DNA of 64,000 bases from Streptomyces sp. MUM 178J. Lineage in GTDB: Bacteria; Actinomycetota; Actinomycetes; Streptomycetales; Streptomycetaceae. This document shows positions 62,822-64,000 of this stretch, in pieces. The stretch covers positions 1 to 64,000 of the forward strand of contig NZ_JADWYQ010000010.1 of the NCBI RefSeq assembly GCF_022414575.1. Direction: 5' to 3'. The first letter of the stretch is position 1. Each line of letters begins with the position of its first letter. A program made the translations under genes and the position numbers. The notes under the pieces are model-generated. The model had not been told where the DNA came from, ran no database searches, and worked only from the letters and a program-made list of their open reading frames with translations.

Positions 62822-64000
62822 ATGCCTCGTATGACCGCTGCCCGTGCGGCAGTCGAGATCCTCAAGCGCGAAGGCGTCACCAACGCGTTCGGTGTGCCGG
62901 GCGCGGCGATCAACCCCTTCTACAAGGCCCTCAAAGAGGGCGGCGGCATCGACCACACGCTCGCCCGCCATGTCGAGGGCGCCTCGCACATGGCCGAGGG
63001 CTACACCCGCACACACCCCGGCAACATCGGTGTCTGCATCGGCACCTCCGGACCGGCCGGCACCGACATGATCACCGGGCTGTACTCCGCCGGCGGTGAC
63101 TCGATCCCGATCCTGTGCATCACCGGCCAGGCGCCGACGAACGTGATCCACAAGGAGGACTTCCAGGCCGTCGACATCGCCTCGATCGCCAAGCCGGTCA
63201 CCAAGGCGGCGACGACCGTCCTGGAGCCCGCGCAGGTCCCCGGCGTGTTCCAGCAGGCCTTCCATCTGATGCGGTCCGGCCGCCCCGGACCCGTCCTGAT
63301 CGACCTGCCGATCGACGTCCAGCTCGCCGAGATCGAATTTGATCCGGAGACCTACGAGCCGCTGCCGGTCTACAAGCCCGCGGCGACGCGCGCCCAGATC
63401 GAGAAGGCGATCTCCTTCCTGCTGCAGTCCGAGCGGCCGCTGATCGTGGCCGGCGGCGGCATCATCACCGCCGACGCCTGTGACCTGCTCGTCGACTTCG
63501 CCGAACTCACCGGCACGCCGGTCATCCCCACCCTGATGGGCTGGGGGGCCATCGCCGACGACCACGAGCTGAACGCCGGCATGGTCGGCGTGCAGACCTC
63601 GCACCGCTACGGCAACGCGAACTTCCTGGAGTCCGACTTCGTCCTCGGCATCGGCAACCGCTGGGCCAACCGCCACACCGGCTACAAGCTGGACGTGTAC
63701 ACCAAGGGCCGGAAGTTCGTCCATGTCGACATCGAGCCCACCCAGATCGGCAAGATCTTCGCGCCGGACTACGGCATCGCCTCGGACGCCAAGGCCGCCC
63801 TGGAGCTGTTCGTCGAGGTCGCACGCGAGCTGAAGGCCGAGGGCAGGCTGCCGGACCGCTCGGCGTGGGTCGCCTCCACACAGGAGCGCAAGGCCACGCT
63901 GCAGCGCCGTACGCACTTCGACAACGTGCCGATGAAGCCGCAGCGCGTGTACGAGGAGATGAACAAGGCGTTCGGCCCGGAGACGCGGTACGTCACCACC
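62822..64000 (+). CDS. gcl: Glyoxylate carboligase, N-terminal 393 codons (cut by window end)
   Basis: Open from ATG 62822 (AGGAG six bases upstream) to base 64000 with no stop. Thiamine-diphosphate enzyme joining two glyoxylates to tartronate semialdehyde and CO2. Start [20 protein letters not shown], then [16 protein letters not shown], where Val precedes the Glu; Gcl is unusual in replacing the catalytic Glu of ThDP enzymes by Val. [17 protein letters not shown] and [19 protein letters not shown] support Gcl over acetolactate synthase. Full length in the family is ~590, so about a third is missing, including the ThDP-binding C-terminal domain. Confidence 0.93.
   Translation, partial: MPRMTAARAAVEILKREGVTNAFGVPGAAINPFYKALKEGGGIDHTLARHVEGASHMAEGYTRTHPGNIGVCIGTSGPAGTDMITGLYSAGGDSIPILCITGQAPTNVIHKEDFQAVDIASIAKPVTKAATTVLEPAQVPGVFQQAFHLMRSGRPGPVLIDLPIDVQLAEIEFDPETYEPLPVYKPAATRAQIEKAISFLLQSERPLIVAGGGIITADACDLLVDFAELTGTPVIPTLMGWGAIADDHELNAGMVGVQTSHRYGNANFLESDFVLGIGNRWANRHTGYKLDVYTKGRKFVHVDIEPTQIGKIFAPDYGIASDAKAALELFVEVARELKAEGRLPDRSAWVASTQERKATLQRRTHFDNVPMKPQRVYEEMNKAFGPETRYVTT

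Overview
The window is very GC-rich, uses GTG starts freely, packs genes with ATGA/GTGA overlaps and has several promoters that appear to give leaderless mRNAs. Gene content (aerobic cobalamin genes with a CobIJ fusion, a SpoIIE/HATPase phosphatase pair, DmdR/IdeR-type iron boxes, rare in-frame TTA codons, a GAF-LuxR regulator) points to a Streptomyces or close relative chromosome. I see no rRNA, tRNA, CRISPR array, integrase or intact insertion sequence.

1-7690: late corrin-ring genes of the oxygen-dependent B12 pathway. The end of cobG, then cobH and cobIJ run rightward. cobK, cobM and cobL run leftward, with an SGNH hydrolase and an RNHCP zinc protein between them. A small unknown gene follows.

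7875-26779: the most striking region, a compact same-strand block of ten large genes plus a 25-codon leader ORF. In order: alpha/beta hydrolase, caspase-VMAP-C protein, MoxR AAA ATPase, vWA-GTPase fusion, GAP1-like protein, Ser/Thr kinase with beta-propeller, zinc-ribbon vWA-like protein, stand-alone GTPase, long GAP1-like protein and a membrane vWA protein. A PP2C phosphatase faces the end. This combines a MoxR-vWA-VMAP ternary system with two paralogous vWA-GTPase-GAP1 modules, one fused and one split, under kinase/phosphatase control. Two of its genes carry a TTA codon, so its expression may depend on bldA. I infer an NTP-driven, protease-armed conflict or programmed-response system.

26780-38775: a repeat-rich spacer; an iron(III) ABC transporter operon; divergently, an iron-box-controlled adenylation-carrier-membrane acyltransferase fusion; RtcB RNA ligase with archease; PolX/PHP DNA polymerase; and a cysteine-rich orphan.

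38794-47738: a five-gene peptide/opine-type ABC importer opposite a three-gene FAD / [2Fe-2S] / FAD-[2Fe-2S] amine or imino-acid dehydrogenase. A conserved 16-bp direct repeat lies at each end of the shared promoter region. Together they look like uptake and oxidation of one amino-acid-like substrate.

47739-64000: a TetR-led three-gene operon with a 22-bp palindrome; a SpoIIE-type phosphatase with an anti-sigma-type ATPase; IclR regulator with glycerol kinase; CorA; a GAF-LuxR regulator opposite an acyl-CoA synthetase; a GNAT acetyltransferase; a zinc-ribbon protein with a degenerate Mrr-like domain and a Pro-Gly tail; and the first 393 codons of glyoxylate carboligase, cut by the window end.
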